This document shows, piece after piece, positions 52,865-64,000 of a stretch of 64,000 nucleotides of DNA. The position numbers and the translations under genes were made by a program. How positions within the stretch are numbered: position 1 is the stretch's first letter; each line of letters begins with the position of its first letter. Origin of the DNA: Corallium rubrum (taxonomy: Eukaryota > Cnidaria > Anthozoa > Scleralcyonacea > Coralliidae); assembly GCA_964035015.1 (NCBI GenBank), contig OZ035997.1:68548067-68612066 (forward strand), in the 5' to 3' direction. A model generated the notes under the pieces. That model saw nothing but the letters and a program-made list of their open reading frames with translations, was not told the origin of the DNA and did no database searches.

Positions 52865-55800
52865 TTATTTTGGCTTGAACTTATTCAAAAGGGCCTTCCC
52901 ATGCTTTATCTGATCCACCATAAGCTTCGTATCTGGACACGACTGAATGTCCTCAGGGATAGCTGTTTTGCCGTTCTTGACAAAGAACTCTCGCTCCCAT
53001 TGTCGAAGTTGGCCTCGAATTTCACGCATTCTGCACGAAAGCTTGACTTCGATGATTGCCAAGTTGGTCATGTATTCCCCGAAACATTCTTTGTCCTTGG
53101 GCCGCCGCTTGTGGCGTTGCCTGCTTTTGTCAAACGCTGAAACTTCCTTCGTGTTCCCCAAGACAAATTCCATAGCTTGTCCCATCTTGGTGCTAGTGCT
53201 GAAATTTGTGTCTGCATCTGAAACAATAAAATTGTGTTTACATCAATATTTGATAACGAATATTAATTAGGCTGGGACGATCATGTTCTTTTTATTTTGG
53301 TATACAGTATAAACACATACACACATATTATAATATTAGTCAATACTTAATTACTGTATATTGAAATACTAAAATATAATTTTTGTGTTGTATATACCTT
53401 TGACAGAATAGTTTTGGTCAACTGTGGCAGTAGCATTTGAGCATGCACCAGCCTTGTTGTGTTCAGCTGTTCTGACTGGCTCCAGTTCAACCACATTCTC
53501 ATCAAGTCCATCCAGAGGTAAGTCTGCATTGCTGTCGGGGACTAATTGAAAAGAGACAATGTTCTCTTCAGGCGGTGCGACTTCTTCTTCATTGGGGGGA
53601 TTACATTCTGAAACAGGCCCATTTTCTGCCTGTATCTCATCAGGTGTAACTTCTTCAATGGATTGATTATTAGCAGCTACCCCTGGCTCATTTCCTCCCT
53701 CAACTGTAGTTACAACTGCACTGCCAGCATTGTCGGTGGAATGAAGAATCTCCATGTTTCCTTCCTCATTTTCAACATAGAGTACTTTTGCTGGAAGAAG
53801 TGAAACACCTAAATCATGTAAACACTTTTTCCAGCATTCTTGAAGATACTTCTCTTCACTTTTATGATTGCTAGAACGAAAGTGATGAAGCGAAGGACCT
53901 TCAGCATGAGAATCAGGGCACGTTTCCCCATCATGGAACTCAATGTCGCCATTCTCTAGCTCAATCCACCATGCTCCTTTACCCACCAGCAGAAAATCAC
54001 TTACTCGTTCAAGGTGTGCTTGCCAAGAACTGCGATGTTTTTCTATGATTTGATGAGGAATGGTCGTATTTCCATACGGTGGAAGGGAGGATGCAAGCTT
54101 AGAAACAGATGCTTGTTGTTTGGAAACACAAGAGCTTTGAAAAGCATTCATCTGTTTCTCAGCTTGCAACCTAATAAAAACATTACCAATAATGTGGCTG
54201 GGATGATTAGATGATGTAGCTTTGGTGATGTTGGTGATTGTGTTAAAGACTCTCTTGTTCTTCAACGTTGCACGACTTGCCACAAATTAAACGATGCTGG
54301 ATGGCAGCATGAGTGGTTATGTTGTGGTAGTAGTTGCCATAGACTTTCCGGGTTGTCATATGCTTCAGGTTAAAACCAAATACTTCTCTGCATAGGATCC
54401 CGTGGTACCAAGTCATGTTATGAAGTCGAAGGACTGATTTAGGTGTTCGGTCTGAGTCAGAGCTGTAGGCAATCTTCTGAATTTCCACCAATGAATTCAG
54501 GAGTTGCTGCACATTTTGTGATGAAATCTGGGTGGAAGCTGACTTGGCAAGGATAATTGATGCACAGCGGTAATCGAATGTCCTCTTTGTTTCTTTGGCA
54601 CCGACAGACAATTTGATTAGTTCTTGGATGGCATTAGCTTCTTTCTCAGGCAAGTGAGCAGGCAGTTCTGCTATAACATTTTCTATATGTTTGCCAACAT
54701 CATGCAGAGGCTCAAATGTAAGCATTTCATAATTACCACAATTAATGGATGCCAGTGTAGTGGTTGGCTTTGTGCACAGTAAGGCAGGCACCCTTTGAAC
54801 TCCATGCATCTCCTCTGCTAAAAGCTTCTCAAGTTCCTTCTTTGTATTACCCTCGTATACACCTCTGTGATTGAGTTCCTGAATTAACTGCTCCTTCTTC
54901 AACTGCTGCAATGGCTTGTAAGCTTTCAACAGAGAATTTGCACGTCCAACGGGTCCTCCTAAAATCAACTTTTGTCGATCTTCCAGAGACATGTAAGCAC
55001 AGCGAAAACAATAATCCAGCTCGTACACTCTTTTTGCATTTGCACCACACCCAGAACAGTAAAAGTTACCGCCTTTCTGCTGGCCGCATTCAAATTGACG
55101 AGCTGGACTATCACCATGAAAGAAGCGCATTATGTCAGTGATACAATGTCCTGCATTTGTTGGAAGCTTAACTTTCATATCTTCCAGGCATTCCAATCTT
55201 GTATCAACATAAGCTAGCTGTTCTACATCGGAACTTCCAGATCTGGCAACTATGTAGACCTCCGGTTGTTCAATTGTTGATTGTATATCAACAGTGGTGT
55301 TGGTTAACTGGTAATACTCATCAGTTGTAAAGTAGATGGCAGGATCATACAAAGATGATACCATGAATACCAGATGACCGTGGTTGGCAATCGTGGACAG
55401 ATCATGCCACACTTTGATGTGTCTTGTCCTTTCCACTTTCTGAAGGCGGGCTCTCATGTCATCCACACTTTCACTCTCATTGTATTCATTGAGGCTTTTT
55501 AGTCTTTCGATTAGCTTTTCACAAGGCATAACTCTGTATTCCTCATCTGACGTATGTCGCATGTATGGTTCTTGAGCTTTTAAAGTTCTTTCCCTGATTT
55601 CAATGAGTGGTTGTTTCCGCCCCTCCACGTAAAATTCACTCTTTACAATTTCTCCAGAATTGTTTAGTACCAACTTTTCATACTAAAATAGTATTTAAAC
55701 AAATATCTATATTAAATTACTGTTGAAATTATTACAGAGACCAGATGGGGAAAAACTGTAATCTCATCTAAGCCGTAATGGGTTATGTATTTAATTATTT

Positions 55801-57899
55801 TATTAATAACATTTTGTTAATGCAGTAGTTGGGTAATGTACATGTACGTATTTTACCTTTCGAGGTGCAATCAGCTGTCCAACTGAATATTCTCCAGATG
55901 ACACCTTTTTTAACTCCTCCTTCACAACAGCATTGGTTGGTGGAGTTGCCACAGTGATCTCTCCTCCAGCACCTCTGAGTTTCTTTCTTCTTATTCTGGT
56001 GTCGCTCGTATTGTTCAGCCTCTTGAACCTGTTGATATTGATGCCAACCGATTTCAACCATTCTTGCGCTATTTGCCCTCCATTCTTTGCAAGTTGGTTA
56101 CTTTTGTTTTGGACATTGTGACGCCTTGCCAAATCTGACCAGTTAACCAGCGTACCATCTGGAAAGCTCTCAACTTCTGCTTTCATAGCTTCCTTTTCCC
56201 ATGTCATGTTGGTCAAATCTCCCACAGGATTTCTCTTCCTACTGGCTGCCATGACTCTTTCTTTAGCAATTTCTTTACTTTCAAATGCCATGGCAAGCCG
56301 CGAACGCTGGGCTGCTTCCAGGGATTGACGATTACCATAACATCTAAATAGAAATTATAATTTTAGATGTATATACAATACTTGGCTGATGCAATATAAT
56401 TGTTATTGTTATATTGCCTGCACACTAGTCAACTACAGTATCTGGCACATTATTACTCATTGTGCACATTAAAAGAATGATAGGCTGTAGGAAAATCAAG
56501 AAAATCTCTTGGCCCTTAGTTTGCCTCATAGTGGAATTGGAAAGCAGGGTGCATGCATGAAGGCTACAGTATTTTTTCCAGTACTTCCCCTTTATAATTA
56601 ACTAAATTCAAAATTATCTAGTTTATTACTATACTAACTGTTACAGTAAGTAGTTTTTCATACAATGAAGCGATGCTGTATGTCTGATTAACCTCTTATT
56701 AACTCAGATGCATGAATGACATGCAATCATCCTACAGTATTTGTGCAACTTGCACCTGTGATGGACAGGATTCCATTACTACCTGCTTAGTACCATAACT
56801 GAAAGCGGTCATTATGGGGATATATCAGACTGGGGTCTTGACTATGGACCGAGCTTGTAAAATGTATAGGGCTGTACATAAAATACAGTGACTATATACA
56901 GGGGGCAGGGGTGGATTTCGAACTTCTCGAGGAACATACATGTAGCCCTGATACCCCTAGTAATATAACCTGGTACTTTTATTATCACTCTGCAGTGCAA
57001 TCCCTGCAATAATACATATAATACATATAATTATGTGACAATGTGTTAATATGTATTAATTACATACCCCTTTGCCTCCTGTTAATTAAAGATTTCCTCT
57101 GTATGAATTAATTCTGACAATATGCTAAGACGGTACACATTAGCATACTGTTTATTGTATATTATATTCATATAGTTTACCTCATAACAGAAGTGCTCGT
57201 CCATTGTTCCTCTAAACTAGCTTTTGTTTGTCTCAAGTTGTCCCTTCTTTCTTTTTTTTTCTCAAGCTTTGACTTCTTCGAATCAAGCTGCAACTCCTTG
57301 ATCTTCGTTAGTGCTTTAGCCAGCGACACGCCACGGGATCTTTCAAAAGCAGGACTGAGTTCCTTATATATTGCTTGAGCTAAATCTGCTGCTTCTCGTT
57401 GTGTGGCCTTCACTGGAGTGGGTGCAGGTATTCTTTGAGCAATGTCCTTTGCTGCGACCAATGGAGAACTCTTTAAGTTACTCGAGAATTGCTTGGATGC
57501 CACGGGAAAGAAAGACTGTTCTAAGTATCTGCAGTGACAACCTTCGCAACCAGTCAAGCTATGTTCACCTTTGCGTTGGTGCGATAGTTTACGCCAGTTA
57601 TCCATAGAGAAGGCTTTCAGATATTGCTCGCGCTCTTGGATTTTGCGTGGATTCCATGTACTGAATTTTTTGCGAAGATCAGGAAGCTTTTTCCTGAAGA
57701 CTTTCAAATCGATTGCGAAGTTATATCCGACGAATGCCTGTGTGAACCGGGCAAATGTTTCTTGCAACTTACGCTCGCGATGTTCCTTTGGAGATTCGTT
57801 CTCGCCGCGTTTGATTTTCGAGGGAACTGCTCTTGTAACTTCCCAAGCAGCAACTTTAGCAAAACCACACGTCTGCGGATGAATAAGACTCACGACCAT
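52865..57899 (-). CDS. SAP-domain repeat-family protein, four exons, one frameshift
   Basis: Exons: 57899-57181, 56343-55857, 55682-53398 and 53217-52865; all three joins keep frame. Exon 1 has FVGYNFAIDLKVFRKKLPDL, a Cys/His patch (GCEGCHCRYLEQ) and a basic coiled coil. Exon 2 has WEKEAMKAEVESFPDGTLVN and SGEYSVGQLIAPRK. Exon 3 has SLYDPAIYFTTDEYYQLTNT, FYCSGCGANAKRVYELDYCF (zinc ribbon-like) and a SAP helix pair (LKKEQLIQELNHRGVYEGNT, KKELEKLL), leading to RVPALL. FEPLHDVGKHIENVIAELP and NMTWYHGILCREVFGF follow. A two-base shift near 54255 then leads to RVFNTITNITKATSSNHPSH and IIGNVFIRLQAEKQM. Exon 4 ends QIKHGKALLNKFKPK. SAP domains bind AT-rich DNA. The family is repeated in cnidarians and may be transposon-borne; this is inference. 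Confidence 0.7.
56344..57180 (-). other. Intron 1 of the SAP-domain gene
   Basis: AT-rich; no further exon or transposon was recognised. Confidence 0.5.
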
Positions 57900-59041
57900 A
57901 CTCAATATTCTGAATTTTTTTAACCCATAGCTCAATTCAAAGTTAACCCACTTTCAAAGACGACTTGCTATGTTAGCGCAGAATTTTGAACATTGCGCCA
58001 AAAATGTGGTCACGCGCATTATTGTGACAGGTTAATCTGGACAGAACGCAGACCAACTTTACGTCACACAACTATAATATTGCATTTTTACGTTTATAGC
58101 TATAGTTAAGAACATTTACGACGAATGGAGAGTTGAAATGCGATGGCATAGATTAGATGATGTACTACAAACATGTGTTTTATTATATTAAAGCTAATAT
58201 GTAAGTTATATTATAGCCTGTTTGGTTCCAAGTTATTGTTTTTACGTGCGTTAACTAACCCTAGCCGTTTGTAGACTGAATAAACCCCAATATGTACATT
58301 CAAAAGTGAATGAGCTTCCCTTAGTGCTCCATCATTGTTTTTGTCGCCATTTTCGCGTCGTAGTCGCCATGGCAATGGTTCCAACCGCTGAGATTAGGAG
58401 AGATGAGTATGCCGGCTCAAACGACAAAAATGGCGCATTGCTGAGTCTGTTAATCCTTCTAAACTGTTGAACTTCAATGGCTTCGCAGGGAAGGTTTTCG
58501 AAGTCTACCGTACGCCTTGTATACTGTATTGCTGCAAAATAACCCTAACTTCGTTGCCCTAACTTGAATGCTTGCACTTAAATCTTCTAAAGAACTTTAA
58601 ATCGAGAAAATTCGTGAGAGTACGGCCATCTTTTGATTTCATCCCAATTATCTTGGTGGTCAATAACGAAATTTCACCGGGGCAAGTTTGGACATTGAAG
58701 TACAACCTTATAACTTATTATCTATATGTAGTGATAACTGTGGGAGAACGTCTGTCCTACCCGACAGAACACGTTTTTCAATGTGCTATTTTTACCGATG
58801 AATTTAGGCTTATAACTGGTCACGTGACTTCCTGTTACAAAAGTTAGCACTACTAAAAAAAAACCTAAATTCATACAAAGGATATTAACGTAAAAAGCAT
58901 CCACACTGTTGCAATCGTAGCTTTAAAATAATTTTTCTTTTATTTTCTATGATTTAACTCTGTGAATGTAATTGGACCCAGGCATTAAAGTACCTGAGCA
59001 GTGATAATCGCCGTAGGCTCCTCGATCTCCGGTGAGACAAT
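57900..59041. promoter_or_regulatory. Divergent intergenic region
   Basis: It separates the SAP gene (minus) from the large plus-strand gene, so it should hold both promoters. Visible: a small hairpin CGTCTGTCC.ACCCGACAG near 58750, an inverted pair AATTTAGG / CCTAAATT (58800-58872), and the 27-bp motif at 58972-58998. No coding exon was seen. Confidence 0.45.
58972..58998 (+). promoter_or_regulatory. 27-bp motif shared inverted with 48099-48125
   Basis: It lies 44 bp before the ATG at 59042 of the large gene. It is identical over 27 bp to the minus strand at 48099-48125, and both are followed by AATCGCCG. Confidence 0.6.
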
Positions 59042-62000
59042 ATGGCGGCTTGTGGCGAAGAAGACGTTTCGAGTGACGAGTCTGATGACAATATACAAGA
59101 GAAAGTGTGTATTATGTGCATTAATCCGCCGAAAAGTCCCAAGATTGTACCATTTTCGGCCAGGACATGGAATACATTCTTAAAATATGTTCCAAAATGG
59201 AAATCTTTAGATGGAGATCAAGCAGAAATTGCGAGTAAGTTTATTGATAAACATGCAGAATTCAACATCGATAACATCGTTGATGCAAATGCAATTCCAA
59301 TTCCACTACATGGTGGATATCATCAAATGTGTTACACACGGTTCACCGACTCGCAACGCGTTGGAAGAGTGATAAAAAACATGCAAAAATTAGCTTCCAA
59401 AGGTAGGTTTAAATTATGTCTACATGACAATGTTTTATCTTATTGGTGATTAAAGTTGTTTACATTACCACGAGTGACTTTATTAAAAGGATAGAAATAC
59501 ACATGCTATGACTAAGGCGATAAGTAAAGACCATTTTGCAATTACTTTAATGGAATACCAGTTTTTGTGATTACTCAAATTCACGGTAATTGTGATTTGA
59601 AATCCTTCGCTGCTATGTGTCCCCCTGTCCAATTATTTTTTAATGATAGATCGAGCCAATCAAATTTTAATTTACCATGTATTTTGAGAGTCATTATCAG
59701 CAATTATCGCATGAATGGAGTACCAGCTTTTGTGATCACCAGTTTAATAATACCAGCCAATCCTTCAATTGACTGATCAGTTTTATCATGGTAAATAAAA
59801 TTTTATTATTATTATTGACATATTGTGATTATTCAAATTCATGGTAATTATGATTCGAAATTATTTGTAATGATTGAACTAATCTAATCTTATTTTGGCA
59901 AAGTACTTTTAATTATATTTATTTACCATACATGAATTCAAATAATCAGGAAGATTGAATACTGGGCTCGCTCTTTGTGGTTATTCAAATTCATGGTAGT
60001 TGTGATTTAAAATGCTTCGCCATTTTATTTACAATCTTGACTTAAGGACTATCACAATAATTATGGATTGAATCTCTTCATTAGCAGACTAATGTCTAAT
60101 TCACCAAAAATTAAAATTATTTATCTTTTAATTCTTTATGCAACATGTACAACTTGACCATTTAACCTCCCATGTTAAACACATTTAAAACTTTTATATT
60201 ATGCCATACAGTCATTAATTTTCCATTTTTCTTTTTCTGTTGAATTGCAGCATCATCTTCTGATCCTCTGAACTGCGAAGAGGTGCATCTTGCACCTCTT
60301 GACAGTCCTAAACCAGAGAAGAGACGGGCTCTACGTTCCAGCTTTGACCGACCTACGGTGCAGTCTAGATCACAGCATGTGTTACCGAGCATATGCATTC
60401 TTTGTCAGAAAGAGAAGACAATCAGATGCCGAATCACTCGTAAAAGGAAAAAGGAACATCTTGTGAAATGTTCTACTATAGATGCAGTTAATTTGAAGCA
60501 AGCGGCAGAGGACAATAAAAATGAAACCCTGCTTATGCAGATCAAGGATAAGGATTGTGTGGCTATTGAGGTAATGTATCACAATTCTTGCTACAAAGAT
60601 TACACCCGCTACCTTACCAAAGCACAATGTGATGGTACAAGCAAGAATGATACATCTTATTCAGTGGCATTTGAAGTATTTTGTGAGACGGTGAGATCCA
60701 GCATCATTGAAAACAAAGATATAAGAGAGTTATGAGACTGAAAACACTCAATGACCTGTTCATAAAACAGGTTAAATTGACACATGGAAAAGAAACAGAT
60801 TCCTACAAAACTGGCTATCTGAAGACGCGCTTGATGAAGAAATTTCCTCAGTTGTGTTTCATTACCCCACACATGCGGTCGCAGGGTGATATAGTATATG
60901 TTAATGACATTTCGACAGCTGCACTTGTAGAGGAGAAGAAATTGCTTCAAGAGGCAGTGCATATCACTACAGACAGTGAGCAAGATTCAATGAATGAAAT
61001 CGTCAAAGCCCCAGCACCGTCCAGACAGAGTAACATTATTGATGCCCAAACAAACAAACTTAAAGACAGCTACACGACAGCATTGGAGTTGAGAAATATC
61101 ATGAATGATGTAAAACCAACTATGCCCTGGCCTCCAACTTCAGAACACCTGAATCAAAAACAGCAGAAACATTAGTTCCATGCCGCCTCTACAACTTCAT
61201 CGCCTGGACAGTTGGAGCATCAGAAGAGCCAGATTATGAGAAATTTGTCCAAGAAACTCCATCAACTCATAAGAAACTTCTGTCTATTTCACAAGACATC
61301 ATTTCCCTTGCCTCAAAAGGACGGAAGTTGATGCCAAAACACATGTCACTAGCCATGGCTATTCGTCACCTCTCAGGATCTGCACAGTTGATTGGCCTGT
61401 TGAACGGTTTTGGCCATTGCGTTTCACACTTTGTGACATTGAACCATGACACTGCACTAGCTAACCAGGAAATCAGACGTGGGGACGATGTGCTTCCTTC
61501 ATCCATACAGCCCGGGATACCAACTATCATTGTTTGGGACAATAACGATTTTGGCGAAGAAACCTTGTCGGGTCATGGAATGACTCACAACACAAATGGG
61601 ATAGTTATTCAGCATGGCAACACCACTACAGCCACAACTGATCCTCCAAATGCATCCACAACTGATGTCCTAGTGAAGAGAACACGGAAGAGGTCAATGG
61701 AACCACCACTAGCAAATCTTGCTACATATTATGGAGGAAAAAACGAAGGTCCAGCACCGTTTGCAGCAGGGGTTTCGTTGCAGCAGTCCACATATGCACC
61801 GCTACTAAAGAATCCTGAGAAGCTGGATCTAGCATATCATGTCACGAAATTCAACATTGATAGATTTCTACCGTCGTGGACTGGTTACAATCAGCTACTC
61901 GCTCAAGTTGAAGTGCCACCGAGATCTGTCATAGGGTATTTACCAGTGATAGATGGGAGCCCTACAGACATGAATACAGTATTAACAATACTACAGAAGA

Positions 62001-64000
62001 GCGTCCAAATTGCTGATAAGTTAGATCTGGAGACAATTGTCATTGTAATGGATCAAGCCATTTATTCCAAAGCACAGCTGATTAGATGGGAAAATGCGCA
62101 GTTCATGAAGAAACTGGTCATCCGTCTTGGGGCATTCCATACAGCCATGTCATTCCTGGGATGTATTGGCAAACGTTTTGGAGATGGTGGCCTGCAAGAC
62201 GTACTGATTGAGTCGGAGGTTGTCGCCATAGGCCCAGTGAATGGTGTCCTTTCTGGCAAACATTACAATAGAGCAGTCAGGTCACATAACCTGATGTCCG
62301 ATGCACTACACCAAATGAGGCTACAGGCTTTTCTACATTCCATTACGGAAGAGGCAGCTAACAAAGTGGAGCAAGTGATGGCAGACTTACAACAAGCATT
62401 TCCAATCCTCAGTACTTTGAGATTTTGAACAGTGATAGGTTTGAAGAGTTTGTGGCATCCTTTGACCAGTTCATACAGGCAGGTAACAGCAGGCAGACCT
62501 TCAGATTCTGGAACTCGTACTTGGACATGGTTGAGGTTCTATTGCCCTTCCTGAGAGGTACGCGAGAGGGAAACTGGAATCTGCACTTGGCAAGTGTCAG
62601 ACGTATGCTGCCGTGGATATTTGCATATGACCATATTAACTACAGCCGATATCTTCCAGTGTACTGGCTGGAAATGAGAGATCTTCTAACCACTCATCCA
62701 TTAGTTCATCAGCAATGTATGGAAGGCCATTTCACTGTGCAAAGAAGTCATAATGCATTTGCTCAAATAGCTTGTGATCAGACAATTGAGCAGACAGCCA
62801 ATCGCGATTCCAAGACAAAAGGAGGAATGACAGGTTTTACAACAAGCAAAGGAACCGTAAACAGATGGATATGGTCACACCATGCAAGGGGATCAATAAC
62901 AAGGGAGTGTGAGGACATGGCAGGCAAAAGAGAAAGAGGCTCCATCAGAACAGATATCCTTCCAAGCCAGATGAAACGGGACAAGGCAGATGTTGACAAA
63001 ATTGTGGAAACAACAAACAGCATGATCAATCCCTTCGAGTATGAGGAAGAAGAATTGCTGCACATCACATCTGGTACAGTGGCTACTGAAGAAGTTCAAC
63101 AAGACTTACAGTCTGCCTATGATAGAGGAGAAGCTGCATTCATGGCTATTTGTAAAGATCGACTTCAAACACAGGAAGTAGACTTGCTCACAAGCATGAA
63201 AAAACTTAAGCTGAAGACGTTTACCAGCATGTCCAAAACTACAAAGAGTAAAGTCCATGGAAAGGAGGTCTCTCTAAAGGCAGACAGAAATCTTCTAGCT
63301 AGACCAGTCGTTATTGGACGCACCCGCAAGGTGGACCTGCAAGAACTGTTATCATACTCCTTGGGACCTGTACCTTTAGCATTGTGTACATCACTTGGAT
63401 GCCTTGTTAAAACCAACAACGCTAAGATGCTACATAGCCTGGAAAGTCAACCAGAAAAAGCGATCGTCGAAATTCCAAGAGGGGGTATCTATGTAGTGGA
63501 TGCAATGGCAACCATCCAGAAGGTGGACATAAAGAAACTCCCAGGTGAAAGAACTTTCCTTAACTTTGCACATGTGCTACTGGGACGCATAGTTAATCTG
63601 GCAAGAGGGAATGGATCGAATGAAATTCACTTCGTTGCAGACACCTACAGAGACCAGTCCATAAAAAATGCAGAAAGGGCTAAAAGAGCTGCTGGGGGTT
63701 CTCATGTGATGCGCGTCTATGGGCAGGCAATTCCACTGCAGTGGAAGAAGTTTCTCTCGTGTGGTAAAAACAAAGAAGCGCTGCTCCAGTACCTGTATGA
63801 CACATGGAAGACATTGAAGACGTGTGACGTCCACGGTGTAAAGGTCTATTATGCCCATGGAAGCAAGTGTCATATATTCTATGCAATACCTGGTAACACA
63901 CCAGATCAGATTGTTGAAGTCCATGAAGTACTGGAATTGAATTCCACACAAGAAGAATCCGATACAAGATTGTATCTTCATGCAACTTATGCAGCCAGAA
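59042..64000 (+). pseudogene. Large zinc-binding/PIN-like repeat-family gene, runs off the edge
   Basis: Exon 1 (59042-59402) opens MAACGEEDVSSDESDDNIQE and has a Cys/His start (KVCIMCINPPKSP, GGYHQMCYTRF). Its donor joins in phase to exon 2 at 60251 (ASSSDPLNCEEVHLAPLDSP). A second zinc-like block follows (CILCQKEKTIRCRITRKRKK, YHNSCYKDYTRYL). Shifts lie near 60728 (an extra GA), 61150 and 62410. Between them: HMSLAMAIRHLSGSAQLIGL, TIIVWDNNDFGEETLSGHGM, LPVIDGSPTDMNTVLTILQK, TIVIVMDQAIYSKAQLIRWE and RLGAFHTAMSFLGCIGKRFG. After the third shift: RFWNSYLDMVEVLLPFLRGT, EGHFTVQRSHNAFAQI, then a PIN-like end (IHFVADTYRDQSIKNAERAK, EESDTRLYLHA) with spaced Asp residues. The family recurs in cnidarians and molluscs; the function is unproven and nuclease or transposase roles are inference. 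Confidence 0.68.
59403..60250 (+). other. Intron 1 of the large plus-strand gene
   Basis: It contains three or four copies of TTATTCAAATTCATGGTAAT and its complement (59570, 59830, 59990), i.e. a degraded internal repeat. No exon was seen. Confidence 0.55.

Noticed and set aside
54911..55217. Plus-strand frames inside the SAP-domain exon
   Set aside because: Shadow frames; the minus strand carries the conserved blocks and splice sites.
58572..58847. 91-codon plus-strand frame between the divergent genes
   Set aside because: No similarity pattern, no splice partners, AT-rich content; kept as intergenic.

Overview
This is an AT-rich, gene-poor, transposon-dense stretch of eukaryotic nuclear DNA. 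GT..AG introns split most coding regions. Long microsatellites are common: CATA, GTGA, AT, AAAAC, TTAGG, CAA and AACAT. No tRNA, rRNA, CRISPR or bacterial-style operon was seen. The protein families (ZMYM1-type hAT transposases, DUF6589-like proteins, a RecQ-like helicase, THAP, SAP-domain repeat proteins, a coiled-coil/kinase family) and the LINE types resemble those of marine invertebrates. My best guess is a cnidarian, probably anthozoan; this is inference from remembered family resemblance, not a database result.

Layout. (1) 1-7.5 kb: a broken minus-strand multi-exon gene or element with a hAT/ZMYM1-like TTF segment, cut by a CATA microsatellite and palindromic MITEs. (2) 8.74-13.23 kb: a structurally complete PIF/Harbinger element with TAA target duplications, a decayed transposase and the usual opposite-strand Myb/MADF-like gene. 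(3) 14.6-33.7 kb: a nest built on one LINE. Its reverse-transcriptase frame is split by a 12.68-kb TIR element (15071-27753) holding a DUF6589-like gene convergent with a RecQ-like helicase, and again by a gypsy LTR element (29022-33635). The 12.68-kb element itself carries a foldback element (15363-20220), which holds a MITE and a hAT element (16423-19611). (4) 33.7-39.3 kb: a THAP-like remnant and a second LINE. A foldback element interrupts this LINE, and removing it together with one copy of its 4-bp duplication restores the reading frame. (5) 39.4-45.7 kb: a decayed repeat-family gene with a C-terminal zinc knuckle, split by a third LINE, then a very long AT microsatellite. (6) 47-64 kb: the best-preserved genes. 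On the minus strand are a chromo-barrel-like gene, a coiled-coil/kinase gene and a four-exon SAP-domain gene. On the plus strand is a large gene that runs off the right edge. A 27-bp identical inverted repeat (48099-48125 and 58972-58998) lies beside the first and last of these genes and brackets the kinase and SAP genes.

Most coding copies carry one or more frameshifts or stops, as expected of ageing transposons; some single-base homopolymer shifts could be assembly error. The strongest candidate for an under-described system is the 12.68-kb TIR element pairing a DUF6589-like protein with a RecQ-like helicase. Next is the 47-64 kb cluster bracketed by the shared 27-bp inverted motif.
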